Origin: JAIRVZ01 sp031553755
Lineage (GTDB): Bacteria; Bacteroidota; Bacteroidia; Bacteroidales; Azobacteroidaceae
Length of the DNA stretch: 64,000 nt
Assembly (NCBI GenBank): GCA_031553755.1
Contig: JAVBKZ010000061.1
Span: 1-64,000, forward strand
Direction: 5' to 3'
Below are positions 36,964-46,413 of the stretch, in pieces. The translations under genes were made by a program, and so were the position numbers. Positions within the stretch are counted from its first letter, which is position 1. Each line of letters starts with the position of its first letter. The notes below the pieces were generated by a model. The model did not search any database, had not been told where the DNA came from, and was given only the letters and a program-made list of their open reading frames with translations.

Positions 36964-37560
36964 ATGAAAAATAGCAATATCTTTTTTTGTTCGTTAGTGG
37001 TAGTTCTTATGTTATTTCTTGAAGGATGCGAAAATAATAACGCAGTAAAAATTAAACAACCGGATAAGATGGAAACACTAAGTTGGCAAACTGAATTTGA
37101 AGACATTCTTCCTTTACTTGGACATCGCAATTGGATTTTAATTGTAGATAAAGCATTTCCGTTACAAAGTTCACAAGGGATGAAATACATTAATACCGGT
37201 AAAAATATACTTGAAGTAGCAGATAGTGTTCTTGCAAAAATAGATCAATCCTCTCATGTTCAGGCGATTGTTTATACAGATGCTGAATTGCAATTTGTGA
37301 ATGAAAATTTAGCTCCGGGTATAGATATATATAAGTCGGATTTATACAAAATGCTTTGGAGATATAATTTTAAAACATTGAATCATGAAGAAATTTTTGC
37401 CAAATTAGATGATGCTTCAAAGTTATTTAATGTAGTAGTTTTAAAAACAGAGATGTCGCTACCCTATACTTCCGTTTTTATAGAATTAGACTGCGGATAC
37501 TGGTCAGCAGAAAAAGAAGCAAAACTTAGGCAGGCAATTGCATTGCAAAATCAAAAGTAA
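36964..37560 (+). CDS. Lipoprotein resembling RbsD/FucU sugar mutarotases
   Basis: This 198-residue protein has a lipoprotein signal (MKNSNIFFCSLVVVLMLFLEGC, cysteine 22). The segment DILPLLGHRNWILIVDKAFPLQ resembles the RbsD/FucU start, where a Gly-His pair is followed by V-V-V-x-D-A-x-x-P. The conserved histidine would be H54. The usual aspartate two positions later is Asn here. The rest (LPYTSVFIELDCGYW) is compatible with the family's C-terminal strand but not diagnostic. RbsD/FucU enzymes interconvert sugar anomers and are normally cytoplasmic, so a lipidated periplasmic version would be unusual. It sits between the two phosphoesterase genes, with 253 bases of featureless AT-rich DNA upstream. 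Confidence 0.6.
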   Translation: MKNSNIFFCSLVVVLMLFLEGCENNNAVKIKQPDKMETLSWQTEFEDILPLLGHRNWILIVDKAFPLQSSQGMKYINTGKNILEVADSVLAKIDQSSHVQAIVYTDAELQFVNENLAPGIDIYKSDLYKMLWRYNFKTLNHEEIFAKLDDASKLFNVVVLKTEMSLPYTSVFIELDCGYWSAEKEAKLRQAIALQNQK

Positions 37561-37604
37561 GTACCTTTTGTCCTTATGTTTAATCTTTAAATATCATCAT
37601 TTAC

Positions 37605-39989
37605 ATGAAATCATTAGTGTTAAAAAAATTATCTGTCTTGTTGCTGTTATGTCTTACTGCAATATTGGTTCAAGCAGTCGATTATCCTCGTTTTGCTGCT
37701 GTTTCCGATTGCCATATCGGACGAGGAAAAGATGATCAAAACAAGTTAAGAAAGACTCTGAAAATTTTGGTCAGTCAAACACCAAAATTGGATGCCATTT
37801 TTATTGTAGGAGATATCACTGATAGCGGAACAGCAAATCAATACAGCACGCTGAAATCCATCATTGATGCGGAAGTCCCATCTTCTACAGGTATAAAAGT
37901 TGTAGTAATGATGGGAAATCATGACTACATAGCCGGAAATTATGATGGAACAGGAAGAATCAATCACAACCAAACATTTCCCGGACAATACCATCAATAT
38001 TTGGAAATAAAAGGTTATCCTTTCATTACGCTCAGCCATCAAAACTATAACGGATTCGTTCCCAATACAGGAGATGAAGCCAATGATCCCCGAACTTTCC
38101 TTACTGAAAAATTGCAAGATGCCGCTCAGAATTACTCAGGCAAACCAATTTTTGTATTTTTTCATAAACCGGCTAATGGAACAGTCTATGGAACTAACAA
38201 CGAAGGTGGAAGTAGTTGGGGAATGAATCATTTAACAGAAATTCTGAAACCTTATAAGCAAATAATTGCCTTTTCTGGACATAGTCATTATCCCATAGGA
38301 GATGAACGTTCTATAGATCAGGGTAATTTCACAGCAATCAATGTGGGTGAATTGTCGTATGGAGAAGTTGAAAAAGGTTTTGTTGATGGTATTCATCCCG
38401 AAGGTAGCGAATCTATGTTACAAGGAGCGTATGTATCTATCAAAGAAAATGGAGATGTATTAATAGACCGTTATGATTTTGCCAATGATGTTACGTTAAA
38501 AACGCCATGGTTAATCGAAGCTCCACATGATGGAACAAAATTCAAATATACATCATCCCGCACAGGAGGAAATGCCCCTTATTTCGAAGCAGGACAAAAA
38601 CCTACCATCACAAATGTAAAAAGTAACAGTTGTACAATAACTTATCCTCAGGGGAAAGACGATGATGTGGTGCATCACTACATTATCGAAACAATAAATA
38701 CTCAAACCGGATTAGTAGAAAAATCATTTTCCATGTTTTCCCGTTTTTATGTCAATATAGGAGTCCCCGCAACTTTAACATGGCCGGTAGAAGGATTAAA
38801 AAGTGGAACCCAATATAAAATTAGTGTAAAAGCAGTCGATTCTTTTGGGAAAATATCTACCCCTCCCATTGAGAGTGATCTTTTTACAACAAATAATTAT
38901 GAACCTAATCCGAGTGTTGTTGCACCGGTTGCGGATCTTTTTAATGTAGCCTTTGGGCCCAACGATTATGCCGTTGACCTTTCTGCCGCCAAACAAACGA
39001 TAGGAAAAGTTGGAAATGGCATTACCAGATATGATTCTAACGTAAAAATGTACACATCACGTTTCCCTGGTGATGGATCTAAATTCTTTCATTTCAGCTA
39101 TAAAGACAATACTGCTTTTAAAAGCGCTATTGGTAGCAATTTTACGGTCGAATGTTTCTGCAAACAAGCAATCGTAAAAGACCATTGTCCCTTCAGTGCC
39201 CAGGAGAGCGGCGGTTTAGGAATAGAATTAAATTCTAAAGCTGAGTTTTGGGCGCATTTAGGAGGAGGATATAAAAAAGTAGGAAGTACAATACCCAATA
39301 CTACCGACTATTACCACTATGTATTTACTTACGATGGCACTGCATTGAGATGTTATACAAATGGTAATCCTGATGGAGAATTGGCAATTAGCAGTTCTCC
39401 ATCCATCGCTTTTCCAAATAATGCGGAAGCGCACCGTTTTATCATAGGCGGAGATGCCAATGGAAACCTTATCGCTCAGTACCCTTTCAATGGAGACGTT
39501 GTAATCGCAAGACTTTACGATAAAGCAGTTTCCAGAGATGAAGCTGTTCGTTTGTATGAACAAATTGAAGACCGGCTGGATTTGCAAAAAGTAGGGAATT
39601 TAAATACTGCCCTTACAGTAACTCTTCCGGCAAAAATAAGCCAGTTGCAAGGAGATGCTAAAACAGTATCTGAGGCCTTACTTCAAGAAGGTTGGAACAT
39701 GATGTACAACATCAAAACAACAGATGCGGAAATAGAAAATTTTTTGACAAAAATAGATAATGTTTCAGCAATAAAAAGTGCCTGGATCTCACCTGTAAAT
39801 ATATGTGTTAATGACAAAAATATTATCATTGAAGGAATGAAACCATTTTCAGTATTTAGGATATATAATCTACAAGGAATAAAAGTTTATGAAAATTTTG
39901 CAGAAGAAAATAAAACAATTGTAAATATTCAACAGAAAGGAAATTACATATTGCAATGTGAAGATTATTCCTTTAAATTTATATATTAA
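37605..39989 (+). CDS. Secreted metallophosphoesterase with fibronectin-like, LamG-like and T9SS-type C-terminal domains
   Basis: This 794-residue protein begins with a signal peptide ending near VQA. Its phosphoesterase domain (~25-300) keeps SDCHIG, GDITDSG, GNHDY, FHKPA and SGHSHY and matches the gene at 34650 closely up to the fibronectin-like domain (~310-435). The C-terminal half differs: a LamG/concanavalin-like domain (~450-655; FTVECFCKQ...YYHYVFTYDGTALRCYTNG...VVIARLYDKAVSRDEAVRLY) replaces the DNRLRE module. The last ~75 residues form a sorting-like tail (MKPFSVFRIYNLQGIKVYEN...GNYILQCEDYSFKFIY). In the second motif cysteine replaces leucine (SDCH), with Asp and His kept. The substrate is unknown. 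Confidence 0.85.
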   Translation: MKSLVLKKLSVLLLLCLTAILVQAVDYPRFAAVSDCHIGRGKDDQNKLRKTLKILVSQTPKLDAIFIVGDITDSGTANQYSTLKSIIDAEVPSSTGIKVVVMMGNHDYIAGNYDGTGRINHNQTFPGQYHQYLEIKGYPFITLSHQNYNGFVPNTGDEANDPRTFLTEKLQDAAQNYSGKPIFVFFHKPANGTVYGTNNEGGSSWGMNHLTEILKPYKQIIAFSGHSHYPIGDERSIDQGNFTAINVGELSYGEVEKGFVDGIHPEGSESMLQGAYVSIKENGDVLIDRYDFANDVTLKTPWLIEAPHDGTKFKYTSSRTGGNAPYFEAGQKPTITNVKSNSCTITYPQGKDDDVVHHYIIETINTQTGLVEKSFSMFSRFYVNIGVPATLTWPVEGLKSGTQYKISVKAVDSFGKISTPPIESDLFTTNNYEPNPSVVAPVADLFNVAFGPNDYAVDLSAAKQTIGKVGNGITRYDSNVKMYTSRFPGDGSKFFHFSYKDNTAFKSAIGSNFTVECFCKQAIVKDHCPFSAQESGGLGIELNSKAEFWAHLGGGYKKVGSTIPNTTDYYHYVFTYDGTALRCYTNGNPDGELAISSSPSIAFPNNAEAHRFIIGGDANGNLIAQYPFNGDVVIARLYDKAVSRDEAVRLYEQIEDRLDLQKVGNLNTALTVTLPAKISQLQGDAKTVSEALLQEGWNMMYNIKTTDAEIENFLTKIDNVSAIKSAWISPVNICVNDKNIIIEGMKPFSVFRIYNLQGIKVYENFAEENKTIVNIQQKGNYILQCEDYSFKFIY

Positions 39990-40007
39990 TCATTTAACTT
40001 CTAAAAG

Positions 40008-42701
40008 ATGAAATTTTTTTCTATTAAAACGTTATTTTTTGCCGCCTGTACTTGTTGTTTATTTTCGATAAATGCTCAGGAAAAAGGAAAAATTCCCATT
40101 GAAAAAGGACTGTCGCAGGAATGGATTAATTCTTTGTATGAGAGGGGAGAAGTAACCACTTATCTTAAATCCCGTAATGAATTACAGTATATTGGAATGC
40201 CTGTTGGAGGAATCAATGCCGGAGGCGTTTATTTGGGAGGAGATGGTCGTTTATGGTTATGGGATATTTTCAATGAAACAAAAGAAGGTATTGAACCCAA
40301 ATTAGTTCCTTGGAACAGATATGCTGAAACAAAAAAAGTAGAAACAGATGCCAATGCTGTTCAATGGAGCAATCAATTGATACGTTCGCGTGACGGAGCT
40401 TGTTATGTGGAGCCTGCAAAAAATGTTCGTCCTTTACAACAAGGATTTATCCTGAAATTTGAATACAATGGAAAAACAATTTGTAAAACATTAGAAGCTG
40501 AATATTGGGATGAAATAGCTTTCGAAGCCGGATATCCCATAGGAACCGTTCGTTACTCTGATAAAACACTACCTGTAGAATTGGTTTTGAAAGCTTATTC
40601 TCCTTTTATTCCTTTAAATGAAGATGAATCCGGATTACCTGCCACAATCCTTTCTTTTTCTGTTAAAAATACAAGTTCAGCGAATGTTAAGGTATCTTTC
40701 TTAGGTTATTTAGAAAATAAAACAAGTATCCGTTCTGCTGTCAATATAAATTGTCGCAGGAAAAATGAAGTCGTAAAAACCGGAGGAATAGTAGCTGTTA
40801 CTGAAATGTTGGAAGTCTTAAGAGAAAAACCATTCAAGGAATTATCAGAAAAACCGGATTATGGAACAATGTGTATCGCCGCGATAAACAATAAGGCAAA
40901 AGCCTATCCGGACATCTATCCATCAGCAACAAATGCCAGTTTTGACAACAAAGAAATAGAAAAACTTTCCAAACCTGTTTTAGAACCTTTGGTCGGAGCT
41001 GTTCAAACCGATTTGTCAATTTTACCCAATACCTCACAGGAAGCTAATTTTGTGATAAGTTGGTATTTCCCTAACTTGAAACTCAATGATAAAATAGAAG
41101 ACTCCGGCCGTTATTATCAAAATACATTTTCTTCAGCCTTGGAAGTCGCCAAATATATAGGGAAAAATTATGAAAGATTATCTTCCTCAACCGAACTTTG
41201 GGCAGCAACATGGAAAGAATCTACTTTGCCGCATTGGTTTTTGGAAAGAACATTTTTGACTGTAAATACTTTAGCTACAAACAATTGTTACCGGCTTAGT
41301 TCCGGCCGTGTTTGGGCGTGGGAAGGAGTTGGAACTTGTGATGGAACCTGTACGCATGTTTGGCAATACGCACAAGCAATGGGTCGTTTATTTCCTGCTT
41401 TGGAACGCGATTGCCGCGAACGTTCGGAATTTGGTATTGCCATGCAACCCGATGGAGGAATATTTTTCAGGGCGGAAATGTCGAATCGTCCGGCTATTGA
41501 TGGACAGGCAGGATGTGTTTTGCGTTGCTATCGTGAACATCAGATGAGTGCCGATGATGCCTTTTTGAAAAGAAATTGGCCTAATATTAAACGTGCCATT
41601 GAATTCATTCTCAAACAAGATAAAAACAAAGATGGAATGGAAGATACTCCAATGGAAAACACATTGGATGCGATTTGGGATGGTGAAATAGCTTGGATTG
41701 TAGGACTTTGTATTTCGAGCGTGAAAGCCGGAGAAGAAATGGCTAAAGAAGTTGGAGATGTTGAGTTTGCAAAAATTTGTGCCAATTATGTTCAGCAAGG
41801 AAGCAAAAATATGGATAAATATTTATTCAACGGAGAATATTATATCCACCGGCCGGACAAGGAAAAAGGCCGTGCTAAATTAGGCTCTTACAATACATGT
41901 CATATCGATCAGGTGTATGGTCAATCGTGGGCATACCAAGTAGGATTAGGACGTATTCAAGATCAAAAGAAAACATTATCCGCTTTAAATGCCTTGTGGA
42001 AATATAACTATACACCGGATGTTGGTCCTTATATTGAAGTCAATAAAGGAGGTCGTCCCTATGCGCTTCCAGGAGAAGGTGGAATGGTTATGAATACCAA
42101 TCCTAAAAATGAACCTAGGCCTTACGGAGATAATGTATCATGGCAATTAGGATATTTTCATGAATGCATGAGTGGATTTGAATATCAGGTTGCCGCTCAC
42201 ATGATTGCAGAAGGATTAACAGATAAAGGACTGGTATTGGTACGTTCGATACATGACCGTTACAATGGAGCGAAACGCAATCCATACAACGAAATAGAAT
42301 GTAGCGATCACTATGCCCGTGCGATGGCCAGTTATGGAGCCTTTATTACAGCCTGCGGATTCGAATATCATGGCCCCAAGGGATATATGAAATTTGCGCC
42401 CAAATGGGATCAGGCAAATTTTAAAGCTCCGTTTACAGCCGCGGAAGGTTGGGGTACTTATACTCAACAACAAACAGGAGAAAAAATGTCATGTTCCATA
42501 CAACCCAAATACGGCAAATTGCAACTGAAAACTTTTGGTGTCGAAGCGCCCAAAGGAAAAAATTATAAGTCGGTAAATGTAAACTTAAACGGGACAAAAA
42601 TTCAGGCTTCGGTTAAACAAAACGGACGAAATGTGTTAATTTTATTCGATAACCGCGTTATTATCCCTACGGGACAATTATTAGAAATAACATTGATTTG
42701 A
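40008..42701 (+). CDS. GH116-family glycoside hydrolase (GBA2-like)
   Basis: This 897-residue protein has a signal peptide (...CTCCLFSINAQ). An N-terminal beta-sandwich of the GBA2_N type (~45-360; YIGMPVGGINAGGVYLGGDGRLWLWDIFN) precedes an (alpha/alpha)6 catalytic domain of the DUF608 type (~400-800; GTCDGTCTHVWQYAQAMGRLFPALERDCRE; NTLDAIWDGEIAWIVGLCISSVKAGEEMA; PYGDNVSWQLGYFHECMSGFEYQVAAHMIAEGL). GH116 enzymes are retaining beta-glucosidases, beta-xylosidases or beta-N-acetylglucosaminidases, and the specificity is not visible here. It has no T9SS tail and is probably periplasmic. It starts a tightly spaced run with GH89 and sulfatase (gaps of 15 and 4 bases). Confidence 0.88.
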   Translation: MKFFSIKTLFFAACTCCLFSINAQEKGKIPIEKGLSQEWINSLYERGEVTTYLKSRNELQYIGMPVGGINAGGVYLGGDGRLWLWDIFNETKEGIEPKLVPWNRYAETKKVETDANAVQWSNQLIRSRDGACYVEPAKNVRPLQQGFILKFEYNGKTICKTLEAEYWDEIAFEAGYPIGTVRYSDKTLPVELVLKAYSPFIPLNEDESGLPATILSFSVKNTSSANVKVSFLGYLENKTSIRSAVNINCRRKNEVVKTGGIVAVTEMLEVLREKPFKELSEKPDYGTMCIAAINNKAKAYPDIYPSATNASFDNKEIEKLSKPVLEPLVGAVQTDLSILPNTSQEANFVISWYFPNLKLNDKIEDSGRYYQNTFSSALEVAKYIGKNYERLSSSTELWAATWKESTLPHWFLERTFLTVNTLATNNCYRLSSGRVWAWEGVGTCDGTCTHVWQYAQAMGRLFPALERDCRERSEFGIAMQPDGGIFFRAEMSNRPAIDGQAGCVLRCYREHQMSADDAFLKRNWPNIKRAIEFILKQDKNKDGMEDTPMENTLDAIWDGEIAWIVGLCISSVKAGEEMAKEVGDVEFAKICANYVQQGSKNMDKYLFNGEYYIHRPDKEKGRAKLGSYNTCHIDQVYGQSWAYQVGLGRIQDQKKTLSALNALWKYNYTPDVGPYIEVNKGGRPYALPGEGGMVMNTNPKNEPRPYGDNVSWQLGYFHECMSGFEYQVAAHMIAEGLTDKGLVLVRSIHDRYNGAKRNPYNEIECSDHYARAMASYGAFITACGFEYHGPKGYMKFAPKWDQANFKAPFTAAEGWGTYTQQQTGEKMSCSIQPKYGKLQLKTFGVEAPKGKNYKSVNVNLNGTKIQASVKQNGRNVLILFDNRVIIPTGQLLEITLI

Positions 42702-42716
42702 AATTGTAATATCTGA

Positions 42717-44855
42717 ATGAAAAATAAGATAGTATTATTTCTTTTTTTTATAGTATCTATAAGCGTTTCTGCTCAAGAATTAAGCGTAATCGATGATTTG
42801 ATAGCACGTATCATGCCAATGCATCGCGATCAATTTCGCTTTACACTTAATTCTAAAGCGGAACAACATTATTATAAGATTTCAACATCGGGAAAGAAAG
42901 TTCATATCGAAGGAAATTCTCCTGTAAGTATAGCATCGGGGATAGATAGGTATATGAAAGAATTTTTAAATACTTGTATCGTTTGGACTGATTTTACTCC
43001 GGTTTTACCGGAAAAATTACCATTGCCTGAAAAAAAAATAGAAGAACATAGTCCTTACTCTTTTATAACTTACATGAACTATTGTACATTTGGTTATTCA
43101 ACAACATATTGGAATTGGGAACGATGGGAGAAAGAAATCGACCAAATGGCTCTTCATGGAGTAACTCACCCTTTAGCGATGGTGGGAATTGAAAATGTTT
43201 GGTATAATTTTTTATTGAAAATAGGATACTCTTCAGATGAAGCGAAAAAATTCTTGACAGGTCCATCTTATATACCATGGTTATTGATGGGCAATATGGA
43301 AACGTTGGGAGGCCCGATGCCTGAAGAATGGTTTATCCGTCAAGCAGAATTGCAACAAAAAATTTTGAAGCGTATGCGTTCGTACGGAATGAAACCTATC
43401 TTTCAAGCGTTTTATGGAATGGTTCCTACCGATTTTAAAACAAAATTTCCAAATACAAATATCGTAGTTCAAGGTGATTGGTGCGGATTTAATCGTCCGG
43501 ATATTTTATCACCATTAGATCCTGAATTTAAGAGACTCGCAAAAATTTGGTATGATGAATATGATAATATGTTCGGTACAGCCGATTATTATGCCGGCGA
43601 CCTGTTTCACGAAGGAGGAAAAACTGGAAATTTAGATATAACAGCATGCGCCAAATCTTTACAATCGGCAATGTTGCAACACAATCCTCAATCTGTTTGG
43701 GTAATACAAGGTTGGGGAAATAATCCTACAAAAGCCTTATTGGCAGGATTATCTCCGAAACATTCGTTGATTATTGAACTTTGTGCGGAATATTGGAGTC
43801 GTTGGGAAAAAGATGGAGGTTATAATGGAATTCCTTGGGTATGGTCTAATATTTCCAATTGGGGAGGTAATATTGGTTCTCATGGACGATTGGATGCAAT
43901 CGCTTCCCGTTCGGTAAATGCGCAAAAAGATAAAATTGCAGGGAAAACACTGACAGGATTGGGCTATACGCCCGAAGGAATAGGTGTTAATCCTGTTGTT
44001 TTCGCGTTATATGGAGATATGGTTTGGACTAAAAAATCTCCCGATATGGTTACATGGATTAATAATTATGCAAAATATCGTTATAATACAGAATCGTCTG
44101 TAATACAGGAAGCATGGCAAGGATTTTATAAAACAATTTATGGTACATTCAAAGATTCCAGACAACCATCAGAATCTGTATTTTGCGCAAAACCATCATT
44201 AAAAGTAAATTCAGTTTCATCATGGGGAAGTAGTAAAATACATTATAATCCGGATGAATTTGCGATAACATGTGCCATATTTTTGAAAGATGCCGAAATT
44301 TTGAAACGGAATAAAAATTATGCTTATGATGCTGTAGATGTAGTTCGTCAATATATTTCCAATCTTGGCCGAAAAACTTATGCGGAAATACAGGAAGCTT
44401 GGAAAAATAAAGACAGACAAGCTTTTGATTTTGCAACAAATTTTTTTTTACAACTGATAAAAGATCAGGACGAATTACTTTTAACTCATTCTGATTTTTG
44501 TTTAAATTCTTGGTTGAAAATGGCTCGTGATGCTGGAAAAACGGAATCTGCCAAAAACCAATATGAGTTTTATAATAGAATGTTGATTTCCTCCTGGAAT
44601 TCGACAAATGGGGTGTTGAATGATTATGCGCATCGTGAATATGGAGGCCTTCTTGGAACCTATTATTTGAAACGATGGGAAATATATTTTAATTATTTAG
44701 ATAAAATGTGGTATAATCCGAATATACCGGAACCGGATTTATTTGGAATAACTCGCACATGGTTGTATCAGAATATTGAAAACGAAATTCAACTTTCAGG
44801 GAAAGGTCCGGTTGAAACAGCAGTTAAAATATTTAATAAGTATTATCAAAAATAA
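42717..44855 (+). CDS. GH89 alpha-N-acetylglucosaminidase
   Basis: This 712-residue protein has a short signal peptide (MKNKIVLFLFFIVSISVSAQ), a NAGLU N-terminal domain (~20-110), a TIM barrel (~110-450) and a helical C-terminal domain. It follows human NAGLU closely, for example in YMNYCTFGYSTTYWNWERWEKEIDQMALHGV, FLTGPSYIPWLLMGNMETLGGPMPEEW and KRMRSYGMKPIFQAFYGMVP. E299 in the DLFHEGG segment aligns with the acid/base glutamate of the DTFNEM motif. GH89 removes terminal alpha-GlcNAc, found in heparan sulfate and gastric-type mucin. No T9SS tail is present, so it is probably periplasmic. Confidence 0.95.
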   Translation: MKNKIVLFLFFIVSISVSAQELSVIDDLIARIMPMHRDQFRFTLNSKAEQHYYKISTSGKKVHIEGNSPVSIASGIDRYMKEFLNTCIVWTDFTPVLPEKLPLPEKKIEEHSPYSFITYMNYCTFGYSTTYWNWERWEKEIDQMALHGVTHPLAMVGIENVWYNFLLKIGYSSDEAKKFLTGPSYIPWLLMGNMETLGGPMPEEWFIRQAELQQKILKRMRSYGMKPIFQAFYGMVPTDFKTKFPNTNIVVQGDWCGFNRPDILSPLDPEFKRLAKIWYDEYDNMFGTADYYAGDLFHEGGKTGNLDITACAKSLQSAMLQHNPQSVWVIQGWGNNPTKALLAGLSPKHSLIIELCAEYWSRWEKDGGYNGIPWVWSNISNWGGNIGSHGRLDAIASRSVNAQKDKIAGKTLTGLGYTPEGIGVNPVVFALYGDMVWTKKSPDMVTWINNYAKYRYNTESSVIQEAWQGFYKTIYGTFKDSRQPSESVFCAKPSLKVNSVSSWGSSKIHYNPDEFAITCAIFLKDAEILKRNKNYAYDAVDVVRQYISNLGRKTYAEIQEAWKNKDRQAFDFATNFFLQLIKDQDELLLTHSDFCLNSWLKMARDAGKTESAKNQYEFYNRMLISSWNSTNGVLNDYAHREYGGLLGTYYLKRWEIYFNYLDKMWYNPNIPEPDLFGITRTWLYQNIENEIQLSGKGPVETAVKIFNKYYQK

Positions 44856-44859
44856 AAAA

Positions 44860-46386
44860 ATGTACAAAAAATCTATTTATATATCTTTTTGTGGAATTGT
44901 TTCTTTTGCCGGAGTTCAGTCCGGTTTTGGAAAATCTCCGGAAAAACCCAATGTGGTTGTGATTCTTGCCGATGATATTGGTTATGGGGATTTGGGAGCT
45001 TATGGAGCGACTCAGGTAAAAACGCCTAATGTAGACAGGTTGGCATCGAGAGGAATTCGTTTTTTGAATGCTTATGCCACAGCTGCTACAAGTACGCCTT
45101 CCCGTTATTCATTATTAACAGGACAATATGCTTTTCGTAAAGCGAATACGGGTGTCGCAGCAGGAAACGCTTTTACGATTATAGATCCGGATCAGGAAAC
45201 ATTGCCCCGAATGATGCAACAAGCCGGATACACAACCGGAGTTGTTGGAAAATGGCATTTGGGAATGGGAGATAAAAACGGTCAGGATTGGAATGGATAT
45301 ATAACTCCTGGTCCCAAACAACTTGGATTTGATTATTCTTACATTATGGCAGCAACAGCGGATAGGGTTCCTTGCGTATATGTTGAAAATCAAAGAGTTG
45401 TAAATCTTGATCCGAATGATCCTATAGAGGTTAGTTATAAAGAACCGTTTCTGGGAGAACCTACTGGCAAGAATAATCCGGATATGTTGAAAGTAAAGCC
45501 CAGTCACGGACATGATATGGCGCTTATAAACGGAATCAGTCGTATAGGCTATATGAAAGGAGGTAAATCGGCCTTATGGGTAGATGAAAATTTGGCCGAT
45601 AGTATCACGTTAAAAGCGGTTTCTTTCATAGAAAATAATAAACATCATCCTTTTTTTCTTTATTTCGGAACAAATGATATTCATGTGCCGAGAGTTCCTC
45701 ATTCTCGTTTTGTAGGACAAACAGGGATGGGACCCAGAGGTGACGCTATTGCTGAATTTGACTGGTCGGTAGGACAAGTTATTCAGGTTCTTGAAAAAAA
45801 TGGCTTGTTGGAAAATACAATTATTATTGTAACAAGTGATAATGGGCCTGTAGTGGATGATGGTTATCAAGATCAAGCAGTTGAATTGTTGGGAGACCAT
45901 AAGCCTTGGGGAGAACTTCGTGGAGGAAAATATAGCGCTTTTGAAGCAGGAACAAGAGTACCTTTTATTGTTCATTGGCCGAAAAAAATGAAACATAAAG
46001 ATTCAAAAGCATTGATCTCACAAGTTGACATGTATGCTACATTGGCAACTTTAATCGGACAAAGGCTTCCTGAAAATGCGGCTCCGGATAGTTTTAATCA
46101 GTTGAAGGCGTGGACAGGAAAAGACAATAAAGGAAGAACATACATTGTAGAGCAATCAGGTACACGTTCGATTGTGAAGGAAAATTGGAAATATATTATA
46201 CCTAATAATGGAAGTTCATATTGGTCATGGACAAATACGGAAACCGGATTGGATTCTAAACCACAACTTTATGATTTATCTAAAGATATAAAGGAAAAGA
46301 ATAATGTAGCAGAAAAATATCCGGAAAAGGTGAAAGAATTAGCAGATTTACTTGAACAAGTTAAAGATAATCCTAAAACAAGATAA
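44860..46386 (+). CDS. S1-family sulfatase (serine-type)
   Basis: The open frame reaches back to a TTG at 44776 inside the GH89 gene. The ATG at 44860, four bases after that stop, gives a signal-like N-terminus and 508 residues. Sulfatase motifs are NVVVILADDIGYGDLGAYG (metal-binding aspartates), S78-T-P-S-R with TG after it, GKWHLG, and DNGP. The first residue of the S-x-P-S-R motif is serine, so formylglycine must be made by an anaerobic sulfatase-maturing enzyme, which is not in this window. The product removes sulfate from a glycan, most simply GlcNAc/GalNAc or uronate residues given the neighbouring enzymes. The exact position specificity is unknown. Confidence 0.93.
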   Translation: MYKKSIYISFCGIVSFAGVQSGFGKSPEKPNVVVILADDIGYGDLGAYGATQVKTPNVDRLASRGIRFLNAYATAATSTPSRYSLLTGQYAFRKANTGVAAGNAFTIIDPDQETLPRMMQQAGYTTGVVGKWHLGMGDKNGQDWNGYITPGPKQLGFDYSYIMAATADRVPCVYVENQRVVNLDPNDPIEVSYKEPFLGEPTGKNNPDMLKVKPSHGHDMALINGISRIGYMKGGKSALWVDENLADSITLKAVSFIENNKHHPFFLYFGTNDIHVPRVPHSRFVGQTGMGPRGDAIAEFDWSVGQVIQVLEKNGLLENTIIIVTSDNGPVVDDGYQDQAVELLGDHKPWGELRGGKYSAFEAGTRVPFIVHWPKKMKHKDSKALISQVDMYATLATLIGQRLPENAAPDSFNQLKAWTGKDNKGRTYIVEQSGTRSIVKENWKYIIPNNGSSYWSWTNTETGLDSKPQLYDLSKDIKEKNNVAEKYPEKVKELADLLEQVKDNPKTR

Positions 46387-46413
46387 AATAAAGATTAAAC
46401 AAATTTTTCTTCA

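Noticed and set aside
44776..44859. N-terminal extension of the sulfatase by 28 codons from a TTG
   Set aside because: It overlaps the end of GH89 and would place a basic stretch before the signal peptide; the ATG at 44860 fits better.
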